A stretch of 64,000 nt of DNA. Origin: Bradyrhizobium septentrionale. GTDB taxonomy: Bacteria; Pseudomonadota; Alphaproteobacteria; Rhizobiales; Xanthobacteraceae. Shown in pieces: positions 42,207 to 52,164 of the stretch. Each line of letters opens with the position of its first letter. Positions within the stretch are counted from its first letter, which is position 1. The stretch is taken from contig NZ_CP088285.1 in NCBI RefSeq assembly GCF_011516645.4, forward strand, positions 5,598,501 to 5,662,500. The letters run 5' to 3'. The translations under genes were made by a program, and so were the position numbers. The notes beneath the pieces were generated by a model that was not told the origin of the DNA, searched no databases, and was given only the letters and a program-made list of their open reading frames with translations.

Positions 42207-43487
42207 GTGAGCGGATTTTCGCGCCGGGATTTTTTGAAGAGCACAGGATCGGCCGCTGCCGCCGCCATCGCGGGGCCGGCCGCTGCGGCGATGGGGCCGG
42301 ACGACAAGTTCGACCTCGTGATCAAGAGCGGTGACGTGATCGATCCCAGCCAGTCGCTGCGCGGCAAGCACGACATCGGCATCCGCTGGGGCATCATCGA
42401 GGCTGTTGAGGACGAGATCCCGGCCGCTCGTGCCGCCAGGACCATCGACGCATCGGGCAAGCTCGTGATGCCGGGCCTCGTCGACCTGCACTGTCACGTT
42501 TATCCGTACGGATCGGCGATCGGCATTCCCGCCGACGAGCTGGTGCAATTCCAGGGCACCACGACGGTGGTCTCGGCGGGCGATGCCGGCGTCAACAATC
42601 TCGCGGCGCTGCGGCGCTTCATCGTGGCGCAGTCGCGGGCGCGGATCTACGCCTTCCTCCATATTGCGAACAACGGCCTGTCGGCTTTCCCGGTGGCCGA
42701 GCTCTACAACATCGACAATGCCCAGGTCGAAGCCTGCGCGATGGCGCTCGCCGAGAACCCGGACTTCCTGATCGGGGTCAAGGTGCGGATGTCGGAGAAC
42801 GTCATCTTCAAGCACGGCATCGAACCGCTGAAGCGCGCCATCCAGGCCTGCGAGATGTGCGGCTGGCCGGCGCGGATGATGGTGCATATCGGCGGCGTCG
42901 AGACCAGGGAGCTAATGTCCGACATCCTCGATCTGCTGCGGCCGGGCGATATCCTCACCCACGCCTATTCCGGCGCGCCGAACATGTCCGGCGCCTTCAC
43001 CAACATCGTGCAGGACGGCAAGCTGCTGCCGGCAGCGCTCGAAGCCAAGCAGCGCGGCGTGCTGTTCGATGTCGGCCATGGCGGCGGCAGCTTCGATTTC
43101 ACGGTGGCGGAGATCGCCATTCCGGCGGGCTGCACGCCCGACACGATCTCATCCGACATCCATGTCTTTTCGGGCAACTCGCCCGGCATCCCGTTCCTGC
43201 CGAACGTGATGAGCAAGTTCCTGGCGATGGGCTCATCGCTGGATCAGGTGGTGGCGATGGCAACCTCGGTGCCGGCGCGGATCATCAACCGCGCCCCCAA
43301 GATCGGCACGCTGCAGCGCGGCGCGCCCGGCGACGTCGCGATCATGGACCTCGTCGAAGGCCCGGTCACCTTCGTCGACACCCGCAACAACAAGCGCGAC
43401 GGCAATCTGCAGCTGAAGCCGGTGCAGACCGTGGTCAACGGCGTGCCGTTCGGCCGGCCCTATCAGGCGCCGTTTTCGGTGCGGTGA
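42207..43487 (+). CDS. Tat-exported amidohydrolase/deacetylase-family metallohydrolase
   Basis: 426-residue amidohydrolase. A Tat signal is seen (FSRRDFLKSTGSAAAAA). Metal-site motifs: VDLHCHVYPYG near residue 90, MVHIGG mid-protein, THAYSG and SSDIHVFSG. The family includes dihydroorotase-like and N-acyl amino acid deacylases; the substrate is unknown. A GTG at 42207 with a G-rich ribosome site is preferred over a TTG five codons upstream. Confidence 0.85.
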   Translation: MSGFSRRDFLKSTGSAAAAAIAGPAAAAMGPDDKFDLVIKSGDVIDPSQSLRGKHDIGIRWGIIEAVEDEIPAARAARTIDASGKLVMPGLVDLHCHVYPYGSAIGIPADELVQFQGTTTVVSAGDAGVNNLAALRRFIVAQSRARIYAFLHIANNGLSAFPVAELYNIDNAQVEACAMALAENPDFLIGVKVRMSENVIFKHGIEPLKRAIQACEMCGWPARMMVHIGGVETRELMSDILDLLRPGDILTHAYSGAPNMSGAFTNIVQDGKLLPAALEAKQRGVLFDVGHGGGSFDFTVAEIAIPAGCTPDTISSDIHVFSGNSPGIPFLPNVMSKFLAMGSSLDQVVAMATSVPARIINRAPKIGTLQRGAPGDVAIMDLVEGPVTFVDTRNNKRDGNLQLKPVQTVVNGVPFGRPYQAPFSVR

Positions 43488-43505
43488 GATTTAGCACGCG
43501 GAGCC

Positions 43506-43587
43506 ATGGATTGCTTCGTCGCTCCGCTCCTCGCAATGACGAGGAGAGAGATCACACCGTCATTGCGAGCGAAGCGAAGCAATCCAT
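43506..43587. repeat. dispersed inverted repeat (ATGGATTGCTTCG type)
   Basis: The left arm 43506-43541 and right arm 43558-43587 are near-complementary; the core CGTCATTGCGAGCGAAGCGA is common in Bradyrhizobium intergenic regions. It lies between convergent genes and can fold into a stable hairpin. Confidence 0.75.
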
Positions 43588-43606
43588 CTTTCGGCGAGCG
43601 AAACAG

Positions 43607-44845
43607 CTAGTCGCGCTTCTCCACATTGCTGCTCCGTGCCGGCACGCCGAACTCCTTGCGGCACACCTCGGCCAGCACCGCGACGCCCTCGCGGATCTGC
43701 TCGTGCGAGGGGCTGGCGAAGCAGAGGCGGAGCCGGCTGCCGGAATGCGCCTTGCTGGTCGACCATTCCGGTCCCGGATTGATCGAGACGCCGGCGGCAA
43801 GCGCCGCCTGATAGAGCTTCAACGTGTCGACATTGTCGGGTAGCTTGACCCAGAGGAAGATGCCGCCCTTGGGGGCCTCGAATTCGGCCGCGGTGCCGAA
43901 CTGCTCGTTCAGCGCCTCCATCAGCGTGTCGAGTTTTGCGCGCAGTCCTCGCGTCAGCTTGGGCACGTGGGTCGAGAAATGCGGCGCGCAATATTCTGAT
44001 AGCACCATCTGCTCCAGCGCGCCGGAGCCGGCGTCGGTCTTCAGCGGCAGCATCCGCGACATGATCTCCCAGGGCGCGACGATGAAACCAACCCGCAGCG
44101 CCGGCGCAATCGACTTCGAGAACGAGCCGATATGGATCACGCCGCCATGCTTGCTCATGGCATAGATCGCGGGCGGCCGTTCGCCGCTCCAGATCAGATC
44201 GGCATAGCAATCGTCCTCGAAGATCGGCACGCCGTATTCTTTTGACAGCTTCAGCATCTCGGCGCGGCGGCTCTCGGGCAGGATCGAGCCGGTCGGGTTC
44301 TGCACGGTCGGGATGGTGTAGATGTATTTCGGCGTGATGCCGCGCCGCTTGTGATCGGCGAGCGCTGCGGCCAGCGCATCGATCCTGATGCCCTCGCCAT
44401 CGAGGGGAATGCCGACCGCGTTGACGCCGAGCCGCGTCAGCCGGTTCAGCGAGCCCTGATAGGTTTCCTGCTCGATCAGCACGGTGTCGCCCTTGGCGAG
44501 CAGGGTCTGGTTGACCAGATCGAGCGCCTGCAGCGAGCCGGAGACGATCATGATCTCGTGCGGCGTGCAGGCAATCCCCGCATCGCGCTTCAGCTTCTCG
44601 GTCAGGAATTGGCGCAGCGGCAGGTAGCCCTGTGGCCCGTGCGCGAGGTTGTAGGTCGCGAGATTCCTGCCTTCGCGCTTCAGCACGGCGTTGACCGCCT
44701 CGAGCAGTCCGTCGACCGGGACCTGGTCGGGATCATTGTTGCCGCCGACGAAGCTGTATTTGGCGAGTCCGGTCCATCGCGCCGCCGGCGCAGGCAGGCC
44801 GGCCGGGAGCAGCGGTGCAAAGTCGAACTGGGCTGAGATGGACAT
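43607..44845 (-). CDS. PLP-dependent aminotransferase (class I/II, 2-aminoadipate-like)
   Basis: 412-residue fold-type I aminotransferase. The cofactor Lys is in HIGSFSKSIAPALRVGF (about residue 240), with conserved TIPTVQNPTGSIL, FEDDCYADL and a C-terminal GSRLRLCFASPS containing the carboxylate-binding Arg. It resembles 2-aminoadipate/aromatic aminotransferases and the catalytic domain of MocR regulators but has no DNA-binding domain. Substrate not certain. Confidence 0.88.
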   Translation of the reverse strand: MSISAQFDFAPLLPAGLPAPAARWTGLAKYSFVGGNNDPDQVPVDGLLEAVNAVLKREGRNLATYNLAHGPQGYLPLRQFLTEKLKRDAGIACTPHEIMIVSGSLQALDLVNQTLLAKGDTVLIEQETYQGSLNRLTRLGVNAVGIPLDGEGIRIDALAAALADHKRRGITPKYIYTIPTVQNPTGSILPESRRAEMLKLSKEYGVPIFEDDCYADLIWSGERPPAIYAMSKHGGVIHIGSFSKSIAPALRVGFIVAPWEIMSRMLPLKTDAGSGALEQMVLSEYCAPHFSTHVPKLTRGLRAKLDTLMEALNEQFGTAAEFEAPKGGIFLWVKLPDNVDTLKLYQAALAAGVSINPGPEWSTSKAHSGSRLRLCFASPSHEQIREGVAVLAEVCRKEFGVPARSSNVEKRD

Positions 44846-44906
44846 GGACGTTTCGCTCCGTGTTGTTGTCGTTGAGAAGGCCGCGCGTAAGCGGCCTTCT
44901 ATGCAG

Positions 44907-45446
44907 TCAGTTGTTGCCGAGCGGCCTGATCGGCCGGCCCTGGCTGATGAAGGCGTAGTGCCCGGGGCCGACGCTGCCGACCATCAGGGCCTCGACCGCC
45001 GGTTCCGCGATCTCGCCCGCGGCCGCCCAATCGACCACGAAGTTCGCGCCGGTGCCGCCGCGCGTATCGGTCGTGGCGATAGCGACCTCGACGGTCGCAA
45101 ACGGTTTTAACGCGATCGGCGATTTGAGGTAGCTCTCCACCATCTTGCCTGCTGTGTCGAAATAGGCGATCCGCTTCAGCACCAGCGGCCTCGTCTCGGA
45201 GGCGTTGTGCACGCTGAGCGTCACCGAGAAATCGGCCCTGAGCTTGCCCTGGCTCATCGACACGCTGGAATAGACCGGCACGTAGAACGCACCGGAGGCC
45301 GTGAGCCCTTCCGTCGGGACCGCGGTCAGCGAATTTGCAAAATTTTGTTCAATACTTCCGGGGGATTGTGCTAGCGCGTCAGGCATGCGCACGGTGAGGC
45401 AGACCAAAACTGCCAGAAAAATGGCGCCTGCGCGGATGTGACACAT
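44907..45446 (-). CDS. DUF3124 exported protein
   Basis: About 179 residues, with a signal peptide (hydrophobic segment about 6-22, cleavage near DALAQ). The body, FYVPVYSSVSMSQGKLRADFSVTLSVHN, ...VESYLKSPIALKPFATVEVAI and GANFVVDW, matches the DUF3124 family. Function unknown; probably periplasmic. Start at 45446 chosen to begin at the signal peptide; an earlier Met is possible. Confidence 0.75.
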   Translation of the reverse strand: MCHIRAGAIFLAVLVCLTVRMPDALAQSPGSIEQNFANSLTAVPTEGLTASGAFYVPVYSSVSMSQGKLRADFSVTLSVHNASETRPLVLKRIAYFDTAGKMVESYLKSPIALKPFATVEVAIATTDTRGGTGANFVVDWAAAGEIAEPAVEALMVGSVGPGHYAFISQGRPIRPLGNN

Positions 45447-45505
45447 TGCTCGGTTGATCCTCACGCCCGGCCCTCTAGGTTGCGGCAACAGGAAGTCTTT
45501 GACGC

Positions 45506-47239
45506 ATGCATGAACTGATCCCCGACATCACGCTCTGTATCCTGTTTGCCTGGGGGCTCGGGCTGCTCGCCCATTTCTCCCGGCAACCGCTGATACTGGC
45601 GTACCTTATCGCCGGCTTTTTCATTGGTCCATTCGGCATGGGCTGGGTCAAGTCCCAGGAGTCGATCAGCATCATCTCCGAGCTCGGCCTGATCTTCATG
45701 CTGTTCATGATCGGGCTGGAAATCGACCTCAAGAAGATCATCCGCGCCGGCAAGGTGATCCTGTTCGCCGGCGCCGGCGAGCTGCTGGGCGGCTGCCTGA
45801 TCGGCGTCGCGTTCTTTGCTGCAATCGGGCTTGCGATCGGCGGCGGCAAGTTCGACGCGGTCTATCTCTGCGTCGCCTGCGCGCTGTCCTCGACCGTGAT
45901 CATCGTCAAGGTGCTCTACGAGAAGCGCGAGCTGGATACGCTGCCGGGCCGGATCACGCTCGGCGTGCTGGTGTTGCAGGACATCTTCGCGATCCTGTTC
46001 CTGGCGGTGCAGCCGAGTCTCGCCGATCTGCAGATCAGCGTCGTGCTGCTGTCGATCGCCCGCGTTGCCGCGCTGGTGGTGACCGCGCTGGTGCTGAGCC
46101 GTTACGTGTTGCCGCGGCTGTTCCACCAGATCGCGCGCCGGCCCGAGCTGGTGCTGCTCGGCGCGCTCGCCTGGTGCTTCCTGATCGGCGAGATCGCCGA
46201 GCGGCTGCATCTGTCGCGCGAGATGGGCTCGCTGGTCGCCGGGGTCTCGATCTCGACCTTTCCCTATGCACTCGACGTCACCGCCAAGGTCACGACGCTC
46301 AGGGATTTCTTCATCACGCTGTTCTTTGTCGCGCTCGGCATGACGATCCCTGTTCCGGGGTTACAGGTGATCGGGCTGGCGCTGGTGATCGCGGCCTTCA
46401 CGGTGGCAAGCCGCCTGGTCACGACGTTCACGCCGCTCTATCTGATGAAGCAGGGCCTGCGCGCCAGCCTGCTGCCGGCGATCAATTTGGCGCAGATCTC
46501 CGAGTTCTCGCTGGTGGTGATCCAGACCGGTGTCGCCGCCAACCATATCGGGACCGAAACCGCGAATGCAGTCTCGTTCGCGTTCGTGGTGTTGGCGGTG
46601 CTCTCGACCTTCGCGATGGGCCGCAGCGACCAGATCGTGCGCGGCCTGATCGGTCCCTTGAAGCGGATCGGAGTGCGCGACCTCGACCAGGAGGGCGAGG
46701 GCCGCGGCGAGGCCGGCCAAGAGGGCGAACATGGCGAGATCCGGCGCATCGTCATCCTCGGCTTTTTCCGCGCGGCGAGCGCGCTGATCAGCCAGATCGA
46801 GCGGCAGAACCAGTCGCTGCTCGAGCAGATCAGCGTCGTCGACTTCAATCCGCTGGTGTTCCGCACGCTGACCGATCGCGGCATGCACGTGATCTATGGC
46901 GATATCAGCAATGTCGATACCCTGGTCCATGCCGGCATCGGCAAGGCCGAGATCATCATCCTGAGCGTGCCGGATTTCCTGCTGGTCGGCGCCGACAACG
47001 AGAAGCTGGTGCGTCACGTCCGCGCCCTGAACCCGACCGCGAAGGTTGTCGCCACCGCGGACCTCTTGACCGGCGTCGACGACCTCTACGCTGCCGGCGC
47101 CGATTACGTGACGGTGACCCGCCTCAGCGACGCCGGCGAGCTCTATGCGGTGATCGAGGCCACCGATGCCGGCCTGCTCGACGACAAGCGCGCCGAACTC
47201 GACGCCCAGTTGAGCGACCGGCGCGAGGTGTTGCCGTAA
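45506..47239 (+). CDS. CPA2-family cation:proton antiporter with RCK-like domain
   Basis: 577-residue KefB/YbaL-type antiporter that exchanges K+ or Na+ for protons. About 12 membrane segments fill residues 1-385 (including GLIFMLFMIGLEIDLKKI with the ion-site Asp). A hydrophilic linker about 392-412 leads to a TrkA-N-like Rossmann domain (about 413-530). The nucleotide-binding loop reads ILGFFRAASALI, lacking the GxGxxG glycines, so NAD control may be weak. Confidence 0.88.
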   Translation: MHELIPDITLCILFAWGLGLLAHFSRQPLILAYLIAGFFIGPFGMGWVKSQESISIISELGLIFMLFMIGLEIDLKKIIRAGKVILFAGAGELLGGCLIGVAFFAAIGLAIGGGKFDAVYLCVACALSSTVIIVKVLYEKRELDTLPGRITLGVLVLQDIFAILFLAVQPSLADLQISVVLLSIARVAALVVTALVLSRYVLPRLFHQIARRPELVLLGALAWCFLIGEIAERLHLSREMGSLVAGVSISTFPYALDVTAKVTTLRDFFITLFFVALGMTIPVPGLQVIGLALVIAAFTVASRLVTTFTPLYLMKQGLRASLLPAINLAQISEFSLVVIQTGVAANHIGTETANAVSFAFVVLAVLSTFAMGRSDQIVRGLIGPLKRIGVRDLDQEGEGRGEAGQEGEHGEIRRIVILGFFRAASALISQIERQNQSLLEQISVVDFNPLVFRTLTDRGMHVIYGDISNVDTLVHAGIGKAEIIILSVPDFLLVGADNEKLVRHVRALNPTAKVVATADLLTGVDDLYAAGADYVTVTRLSDAGELYAVIEATDAGLLDDKRAELDAQLSDRREVLP

Positions 47240-47251
47240 ACGCCGGTGTTT

Positions 47252-47386
47252 CACCTCTCCCCGACGGGGAGAGGTCGATTTGCGCAGCAAATCGGGTGAG
47301 GGGTTCAGGTCCCGCGAGAGAGTGCAACCCCTCACCCGGATCGCATCTGGCGTGCAATCCGACCTCTCCCACAAGGGGAGAGGTGA
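47252..47386. repeat. dispersed inverted repeat (CACCTCTCCCCG type)
   Basis: Outer arms CACCTCTCCCCGACGGGGAG and its near-complement at the right end, with inner GGTGAGGGGTT / AACCCCTCACC. Same family as the repeats at 13857-13987 and 51069-51280. Confidence 0.75.
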
Positions 47387-47515
47387 CCCTCGCGTGTCGC
47401 TGGCCGTCACCGTCCTGGTATGCCTGCCGGACGCATGGCGGGTTGCATAATGATACTGGCGCTGACATCGGAACCCGGCTAATCCACTGCCTGCATATAA
47501 CGAGATGTCAGGACA

Positions 47516-48592
47516 ATGGCCGATACGATCCAGGAAGTGCTGCAAGCCTTTGCGAAGGGTGAACTCGTCGTCGTCACCGACGATGACGATCGGGAAGGCG
47601 AGGGCGATCTGATCGTCGCGGCGTCGTTCTGCACGGCGGAGAAGATGGCCTTCATCATCCGCCACACCTCCGGCATCGTCTGCGCGCCGATCACCACCGA
47701 AGACGCCCGCCGGCTGCGGCTCGACCCGATGGTGGCGCACAACGAGTCCAACCACACCACCGCCTTCACCGTGTCGATCGACTACAAGCCCGACGGCGGC
47801 ACCGGCATCTCGGCCGAGGAACGCGCCTCCTGCTGCCGCGCGCTCGCCAATCCCAATGCCGGCGCCAATGATTTTGCGCGGCCGGGCCACATCTTCCCGC
47901 TGATCGCGCGCGACGGCGGCGTGCTGCTGCGTTCCGGCCATACCGAGGCCGCTGTCGATCTGTGCCGGCTCTCGGGCCTGCCGCCGGTCGGCGTCATCAG
48001 CGAGTTGATGAACGACGATGGAACCGTGATGAAAGGCGAGCAGGTCGCGAAGTTCGCCGCCGCCCACAAGCTCAAGCATGTCACGATCGCGGACATGATC
48101 GCCTATCGCCAGGCGCGCGAGAAGCTGATCGAGCGGGTCGCGACCTTCACCACCGAAAGCCCGATCGGGCCGCTGCAGGGCTATGCCTATCGCTCGCCGT
48201 TCGACGAGATCATGCACGCCGCGTTCGTCTATAACGGCATCGGCGACGGCCGGGACGTGCTGACGCGGCTGCACAAGCCCAACATCGTCAAGGACCTCTT
48301 CACCGGGCCGGCGCGCATGGAAGCCGTGCTGCGGCACTTCAAGGCTGCCGGCCGCGGCGTGCTGGTCTATCTGCGCGACGGTGCCGCCGGAGTTCCGGTG
48401 CAGCCGGTCGAGGAGTCGAAGACCGCGGAGGCCGATCGCCACAAGCAGTGGCGCGAGGTCGGCGTCGGCGCGCAGATCCTGCGCGATCTCGGCGTCACCT
48501 CGATCCGGCACCTGACCTCGTCGGTGCACGACTACAAGGGGCTGTCCGGTTTCGGCATCGAGATCGTGTCGAACGAGAAGCTGGAGACCTGA
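47516..48592 (+). CDS. ribBA: RibBA: DHBP synthase with degenerate GTP cyclohydrolase II domain
   Basis: 358-residue protein. The N-terminal half (about 1-205) is a complete 3,4-dihydroxy-2-butanone 4-phosphate synthase (VVTDDDDREGEGDLIVAA, GHIFPLIARDGGVLLRSGHTEAAVDL), which makes a riboflavin precursor from ribulose 5-phosphate. The C-terminal half keeps the RibA fold but lacks the zinc-binding Cys cluster, so cyclohydrolase activity is not expected; a separate RibA is needed. No FMN riboswitch signature is seen upstream. Confidence 0.85.
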   Translation: MADTIQEVLQAFAKGELVVVTDDDDREGEGDLIVAASFCTAEKMAFIIRHTSGIVCAPITTEDARRLRLDPMVAHNESNHTTAFTVSIDYKPDGGTGISAEERASCCRALANPNAGANDFARPGHIFPLIARDGGVLLRSGHTEAAVDLCRLSGLPPVGVISELMNDDGTVMKGEQVAKFAAAHKLKHVTIADMIAYRQAREKLIERVATFTTESPIGPLQGYAYRSPFDEIMHAAFVYNGIGDGRDVLTRLHKPNIVKDLFTGPARMEAVLRHFKAAGRGVLVYLRDGAAGVPVQPVEESKTAEADRHKQWREVGVGAQILRDLGVTSIRHLTSSVHDYKGLSGFGIEIVSNEKLET

Positions 48593-48597
48593 CGTCA

Positions 48598-48701
48598 GTC
48601 ATTCCGGGGCGATGCGTCAGCATCGAACCCTCAGGTGCGCGGTTGCGCACCGAGAATCTCGAGATTCCGGGTTCGATGCTCACGCATCGCCCCGGAATGA
48701 C
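48598..48701. repeat. dispersed inverted repeat with 33-bp arms
   Basis: Arms 48598-48630 and 48669-48701 are complementary with one mismatch and begin GTCATTCCGGGGCGATGCGT. It starts a few bases after the ribBA stop and may terminate it. Confidence 0.85.
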
Positions 48702-48785
48702 AATGATCCCAATTCAATTGCGCTTCGCAGCATAGCGCTTTAATTTATCCGCCAATTTCCGAGTGACGATACGAAAGGATGTTTC

Positions 48786-50000
48786 ATGAGCGTGCGCCCC
48801 CAGGCCAAGGACAAGCCGGCTGCCGCCAGCTTCCAGTGGGATGATCCGTTCCTGCTCGACGAGCAGCTCACCGAAGACGAGCGCCTGATCCGCGACACCG
48901 CGCGGGCCTATGCGCAGGACAAGCTGGCTCCACGGGTCACCAAGGCCTATCTGGAAGAGAAGACCGATCGCGAGATCTTCAACGAGATGGGCGAGCTTGG
49001 CCTGATCGGCGTCACGCTGCCCGAGGAATATGGCTGCGCCAATGCGAGCTACGTGGCCTATGGCCTCGTCGCGCGCGAGATCGAGCGCGTCGATTCTGGC
49101 TATCGCTCGATGAACTCGGTGCAGACGTCGTTGGTGATGTATCCGATCTACGCCTATGGCGACGAGAACCAGCGCAAGAAGTATCTGCCCAAGCTCGCGA
49201 CCGGAGAATGGGTCGGCTGCTTCGGCCTGACCGAGCCGGACGCCGGTTCCGATCCCGGCGGCATGAAGACCCGCGCCGAGAAGGTGGCCGACGGCTACAA
49301 GCTCAACGGCGCCAAGATGTGGATTTCGAACGCGCCGATCGCCGACGTCTTCGTGGTGTGGGCCAAGTCGGCAGCGCATGACAACCAGATCCGCGGCTTC
49401 ATCCTCGAGAAGGGCATGAAGGGCCTGTCGGCGCCGAAGATCGGCGGCAAGCTCAGCTTGCGCGCCTCGATCACCGGCGAGATCGTGCTCGACAATGTTG
49501 TGGTGCCGGAAAGCGCGCTGCTGCCCAACGTCTCCGGCCTCAAGGGTCCGTTCGGCTGTCTCAACCGCGCCCGCTACGGCATCTCCTGGGGCGCGCTGGG
49601 CGCCGCCGAGGACTGCATGCACCGCGCGCGGCAGTACACGCTCGACCGCAAGCAGTTCAACCGGCCGCTCGCCGCCACGCAGCTGGTGCAGAAGAAGCTC
49701 GCCGACATGGAGACCGAGATCGCGCTCGGCCTGCAGGCCTCCCTGCGCGTCGGCCGCCTGATGGACGAGGGCAAGATGGCCCCTGAGATGATCTCGATCG
49801 TCAAGCGCAACAATTGCGGCAAGGCGCTCGACATCGCCCGCATGGCGCGCGACATGCACGGCGGCAACGGCATTCAGATCGAGTATCACGTGATGCGCCA
49901 CGCCGCGAACCTCGAGACCGTGAACACCTATGAGGGCACGCACGACGTCCACGCCCTGATCCTCGGCCGCGCGATCACCGGCATCCAGGCGTTCTCGTAA
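48786..50000 (+). CDS. gcdH: glutaryl-CoA dehydrogenase (acyl-CoA dehydrogenase family)
   Basis: 404-residue flavoenzyme. It oxidises and decarboxylates glutaryl-CoA to crotonyl-CoA in lysine/tryptophan breakdown. Signatures: [46 protein letters not shown] and the catalytic Glu in [19 protein letters not shown]. The length and the last motif are characteristic of GcdH. Confidence 0.92.
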   Translation: MSVRPQAKDKPAAASFQWDDPFLLDEQLTEDERLIRDTARAYAQDKLAPRVTKAYLEEKTDREIFNEMGELGLIGVTLPEEYGCANASYVAYGLVAREIERVDSGYRSMNSVQTSLVMYPIYAYGDENQRKKYLPKLATGEWVGCFGLTEPDAGSDPGGMKTRAEKVADGYKLNGAKMWISNAPIADVFVVWAKSAAHDNQIRGFILEKGMKGLSAPKIGGKLSLRASITGEIVLDNVVVPESALLPNVSGLKGPFGCLNRARYGISWGALGAAEDCMHRARQYTLDRKQFNRPLAATQLVQKKLADMETEIALGLQASLRVGRLMDEGKMAPEMISIVKRNNCGKALDIARMARDMHGGNGIQIEYHVMRHAANLETVNTYEGTHDVHALILGRAITGIQAFS

Positions 50001-50026
50001 GGGCACTGGCGTGCCGTCAAACACGA

Positions 50027-50130
50027 CTGTCATCGTCCGCGAAAGCGGACGATCCAGTATTCCAGAGGCCTCTCGTTCAATCTCGACTGCCGGTGTTTAC
50101 TGGATCCCCCGCTTTCGCGGGGGATGACAG
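50027..50130. repeat. dispersed inverted repeat with 33-bp ends
   Basis: Ends at 50027-50059 and 50098-50130 are near-complementary (left begins CTGTCATCGTCCGCGAAAGC). Common Bradyrhizobium-type element; occupies nearly the whole gap between gcdH and the MBL gene. Confidence 0.82.
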
Positions 50131-50147
50131 CGAGTGTAGGTGTTCCC

Positions 50148-51068
50148 ATGGCCGACAACGACGACATCCCGTTCAACCGCGATTTTCCGCTGCAGCCCGG
50201 CGTGGTCGAACAGGTCCGCCCCGGCGTGCGCCGCGTCCTCTGCAACAATCCGAGCCCGTTCACCTTCACCGGCACGGTCAGCTACATCATAGGCCAGGGC
50301 AAGGTCGCGATCATCGATCCCGGTCCCGATGACGAGGCGCATGCGAAGGCGCTGCTCGATGCGGTCAAAGGCGAGACCGTGACCCACATCCTGGTCACCC
50401 ACACCCATCGCGACCATTCGCCGAACACGCCGCGGATCAAGGCTGCGACCGGCGCACCCGTTTACGCCGAGGGGCCGCACCGCGCCTCGCGCCCGCGCTT
50501 CGAGAGTGAGAAGCACAATCCGGAGTCCGGTGCCGACCGCGATTTCCGGCCTGACGTGCAGGTCAAGCACGGCGACGTCATCGAGGGCACAGGCTTTGCG
50601 CTGGAGGCGGTCGCCACCCCAGGCCACACCGCCAATCATCTGGCGTTCGCCTGGGCCGAGCGCAGCATCAATTTCGTCGGCGACCATGTGATGGGCTGGT
50701 CGACCTCGATCGTGGCGCCGCCGGACGGGTCGATGATCGACTACATGGCCTCGCTGGAGCGGCTCGAGCAGCGGCCCGAGCAGCTCTATTTCTCCGGCCA
50801 CGGCCCGGAGATTCCGGAGGGCCCGCGCTACGTCCGCTTCCTGGCTCGGCACCGCCGGGCCCGCGAGGCGTCGATCCTGCATCGCCTCGGCAAGGGCGAG
50901 GCCGACATCCCGACCATGGTGCGGGCGATCTATATCGGGCTCGATCCGCGCCTCGCCAACGCCGCCGGCTATTCGGTGCTGGCACATCTGGAGGATCTGG
51001 TCGCGCGCGGCATCGTGGCGACCGATGGCAATCCGGTGATCGGCGGCACGTACAGGATGGCTTCTTAA
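50148..51068 (+). CDS. MBL-fold metallo-hydrolase (LACTB2-like)
   Basis: 306-residue metallo-beta-lactamase-fold protein. The zinc site is HTHRDHSPN; further ligands are in TPGHTANHLAFAW, VGDHVMGWSTSIV and FSGHGPEI. A C-terminal winged-helix-like part follows (about 225-300), as in LACTB2-type nucleases/hydrolases. Natural substrate unknown. The ATG at 50148 begins at the family start. Confidence 0.85.
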   Translation: MADNDDIPFNRDFPLQPGVVEQVRPGVRRVLCNNPSPFTFTGTVSYIIGQGKVAIIDPGPDDEAHAKALLDAVKGETVTHILVTHTHRDHSPNTPRIKAATGAPVYAEGPHRASRPRFESEKHNPESGADRDFRPDVQVKHGDVIEGTGFALEAVATPGHTANHLAFAWAERSINFVGDHVMGWSTSIVAPPDGSMIDYMASLERLEQRPEQLYFSGHGPEIPEGPRYVRFLARHRRAREASILHRLGKGEADIPTMVRAIYIGLDPRLANAAGYSVLAHLEDLVARGIVATDGNPVIGGTYRMAS

Positions 51069-51280
51069 CCTCGCCCCGTTCTTCACGGGGAGAGGTCGAA
51101 ATTCGAGCGCAGCTCGAATTTCGGGTGAGGGGCGGCATGCCACAAGCTCAGTCTCACCAAGGCACTCGCGGATAGAAGCCCCTCACCCCAACCCTCTAAG
51201 AGCGAGCTTCGCTCGTCTCGACCCCGCATCCGCCTTCGCCCGAAGGCGGGCTTCGGCGGACAAGAGAGCGGGGCGAGGGA
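51069..51280. repeat. long composite inverted repeat
   Basis: Outer parts CCTCGCCCCGTTC...AGGTCG and the right-end GAGCGGGGCGAGG are complementary. Inner hairpins are AAATTCGAGC/GCTCGAATTT, GAGCGA/TCGCTC and GCCCGAAGGCGGGC. It lies between convergent genes. Third copy of the 13857 family, with extra insert. Confidence 0.75.
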
Positions 51281-51303
51281 GTCATTGGTGGCGCGGCGCG
51301 CGA

Positions 51304-52164
51304 TTATTTCTTCACCGTCTTCGCCGGCGGCGTCTTCGGCGGCGCGACGGGGGCCGCCTTCTTGGCCGGTTTGGCGTTGTCGTTGTCGGCGGCGGTGTTG
51401 AGGTCCTCGATCAGCCTCTTGACCCGCGCAGCGTTGCTGCCGAGATCGGCGTCGAAGTAGCGCGACGCCGAGCGGATGTCGACGCGCGAGTCCTCGTCGT
51501 CGGGCGTGACCCGGATCGAGACGTCCTCGCGGAAACCCATGATCGGGGTGCGCGCCACCGCCTCGATCCGGCCGATGCGGCGCGGCGGCTGCGGCGCGCG
51601 CGCGTCGATGACGAGCCATTTGCGGCGGTTCACCAGCCGCAAGGTCATCTCATAGGCGCGGTCCACCGGGGCCTCGAGCTCGACGGTTTCGATATCGGGC
51701 CAGGCCGCGCGCTGCTGCTCGGCCGAATAAAGACCGGCATAGGCGGCCGGATTGGTGCCTTCTCCGGTGCGCAGCCGCGCCAGCGCCTCGAATTTCGGCG
51801 GGTCGATCGCGTCGGTGGTGATGTCGTAGATCCGCGGCAGCTTGCGGTACTGATAGGCGAGGTAGGCCGGGTAGGCGAGGATCGCGGCGTTGATCACGAG
51901 CGCGAGCAGGATCCGGCCCATGCCGCGGGTGCCGTTCTGCCAGATCGCGGCGAAGGCGGCGAGCCCGAGCAGGATCGACAGGCCGGCCAGGCCCAGCGCG
52001 CCGAAGAAGGTCATTAGCGCCGGCTTGACCTCCAGGAACCCGAAGCGGACGATGAGGATCGAGACCACCACCGCGACGACGGCAAAGATGGCGAGGTTGC
52101 GCGACCAGGTGGCGAGACCGGACACGGGCTCCTGCTGGTAGGGAGCGGAAAACCTGCGCGCCAT
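51304..52164 (-). CDS. DUF1499 membrane protein
   Basis: 286 residues. Three hydrophobic segments at about 22-42, 50-70 and 83-105, then a soluble DUF1499 domain (about 115-255) with EALARLRTGEGTNPAAY, YEMTLRLVNRRKWLVIDA and GFREDVSIRVTPDDEDSRVDIRSASR. A Lys/Pro/Ala-rich tail follows. Function unknown. Confidence 0.82.
   Translation of the reverse strand: MARRFSAPYQQEPVSGLATWSRNLAIFAVVAVVVSILIVRFGFLEVKPALMTFFGALGLAGLSILLGLAAFAAIWQNGTRGMGRILLALVINAAILAYPAYLAYQYRKLPRIYDITTDAIDPPKFEALARLRTGEGTNPAAYAGLYSAEQQRAAWPDIETVELEAPVDRAYEMTLRLVNRRKWLVIDARAPQPPRRIGRIEAVARTPIMGFREDVSIRVTPDDEDSRVDIRSASRYFDADLGSNAARVKRLIEDLNTAADNDNAKPAKKAAPVAPPKTPPAKTVKK

Noticed and set aside
47387..47515. FMN riboswitch ahead of ribBA.
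   Set aside because: The conserved AGGGGC...GGTGAAATTCC-type core is not present.
46361..48529. A 722-codon minus frame across the antiporter end, repeat and ribBA.
   Set aside because: Crosses two real genes and a repeat in the antisense direction; no domain seen.
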